The translations under genes and the position numbers were made by a program. From IMG/VR virus record IMGVR_UViG_3300050821_004879, positions 1-32,316 of that record: a stretch of 32,316 nt of DNA. One strand, written 5' to 3'. This DNA is from a virus. Below, piece after piece: positions 31,938 through 32,316 of the stretch (positions are counted from its first letter, which is position 1; each line of letters begins with the position of its first letter). The notes beneath the pieces are model-generated. The model saw nothing but the letters and a program-made list of their open reading frames with translations. It was not told where the DNA came from and ran no database searches.

Positions 31938-32201
31938 TTATCGGCCTAGCAGCAATGATGGGAGCTTTGGAGCAGCAAGCGGCGTCGGGGACGGTAGCGG
32001 ATTGGTGGTCCCAAAGGGAGTCCGCGCCGGGCCAGTCAGAATCGTGGACTGCCTGCCATTCTGTGCCTGTGCTTTCGCACGGGCCGCATCCGCCGCCTGC
32101 TGTGCTGCGGTCTGCATTCCCGCCGCTGTGTCCGTCGAGGGGTCCGGGGGCAGCGTCAAAGCTTGCGGAGGCGGTGGTGCATATGTCGGTCCAAAGCTCA
32201 C
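31938..32201 (-). CDS. Small Pro/Ala-rich hypothetical protein
   Basis: The GTG at 32201 has GGAGG five bases upstream and overlaps the upstream stop (GTGA), giving 87 residues. Disordered, rich in Pro/Ala/Gln (YAPPPPQALTLPPDP; an Ala-Gln helix AAQQAADAARAKAQAQ). The portal gene starts just after its stop. An upstream ATG at 32276 falls within the preceding gene and lacks a ribosome site. Function unknown. Confidence 0.6.
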   Translation of the reverse strand: MSFGPTYAPPPPQALTLPPDPSTDTAAGMQTAAQQAADAARAKAQAQNGRQSTILTGPARTPFGTTNPLPSPTPLAAPKLPSLLLGR

Positions 32202-32305
32202 TTGATCCTCCGCATCCGGTTGTTGTCTCGGATCACCAAAACCATCCACACGTAAAGGGCTGGGTAAATGGCCCAATCGCCAATGTCAATAAATATGTCA
32301 CCCAT
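32198..32305 (-). CDS. Very small membrane protein (start possibly outside window)
   Basis: 35 residues from the ATG at 32305: MGDIFIDIGDWAIYPALYV, then WMVLVIRDNNRMRRIK, one membrane span with a basic C-terminus. The stop overlaps the next GTG. No clear ribosome site precedes the ATG within the window and the frame stays open to the edge, so the true start may lie further upstream. Function unknown. Confidence 0.5.
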   Translation of the reverse strand: MGDIFIDIGDWAIYPALYVWMVLVIRDNNRMRRIK

Positions 32306-32316
32306 ACCCCAGGTTC

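Noticed and set aside
1-32316. tRNA genes, CRISPR arrays, insertion sequences and a T7-type RNA polymerase
   Set aside because: Looked for tRNA T-arm signatures, regularly spaced repeats, transposase motifs and polymerase motifs; none found by eye.

Overview
The window is a fragment of a tailed phage (or integrated prophage) with a T7-like podovirus virion and a tyrosine integrase. The late block keeps the T7 order in its own transcription direction (right to left): portal, scaffold, major capsid protein, a probable terminator, tail tube proteins A and B, gp13-, gp14-, gp15- and gp16-position internal virion proteins, then a holin-like membrane protein and a SleB-type cell-wall hydrolase. Terminase lies outside the window, and no phage RNA polymerase gene is visible. 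The host is not certain. The integrase N-terminus (MARRRYQ..T followed by a W.GRW motif) and the Sec-type leader peptides suggest Acidobacteriota from soil; that is a family-level impression, not a search result.

Layout. (1) Positions 1-3933, minus strand: a block of small, mostly unknown genes, several with zinc-knuckle cysteines, ending in a phage P-loop ATPase/helicase that runs off the left edge. (2) Positions 3934-4064: a divergent control region with back-to-back sigma70-like promoters and a 6-bp dyad. (3) Positions 4065-14944, plus strand: a tightly overlapping early/middle operon. It holds a small zinc protein, a Cas4/RecB-like nuclease, a Sak4-like RecA-core ATPase, a probable ssDNA-binding partner, a lipoprotein, the integrase, small basic proteins, a family A DNA polymerase fused to an N-terminal uracil-DNA-glycosylase-like domain, a membrane/coiled-coil protein, a metallophosphoesterase and a DUF5664-like protein. 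(4) Positions 14941-32316, minus strand: the late virion and lysis block. It meets the plus operon at a shared CTAG that supplies both stop codons.

Working together: the nuclease, Sak4-like ATPase and SSB-like protein form a recombination/replication module; the UDG-polymerase and the helicase copy the genome; the integrase implies a temperate option. Late genes follow from at least one promoter just upstream of the capsid gene, whose roughly 200-nt leader is rich in hairpins. Most unusual are two large cysteine-rich proteins with Sec-type signal peptides inside the virion block, the capsid leader RNA, a 12-bp promoter element shared by early and late control regions, and five very small genes (35-58 codons), three of them with zinc-knuckle cysteines. 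Start codons were often reassigned here from Shine-Dalgarno (SD) spacing and ATGA/GTGA overlaps. No tRNA, rRNA, CRISPR array or insertion sequence was seen.
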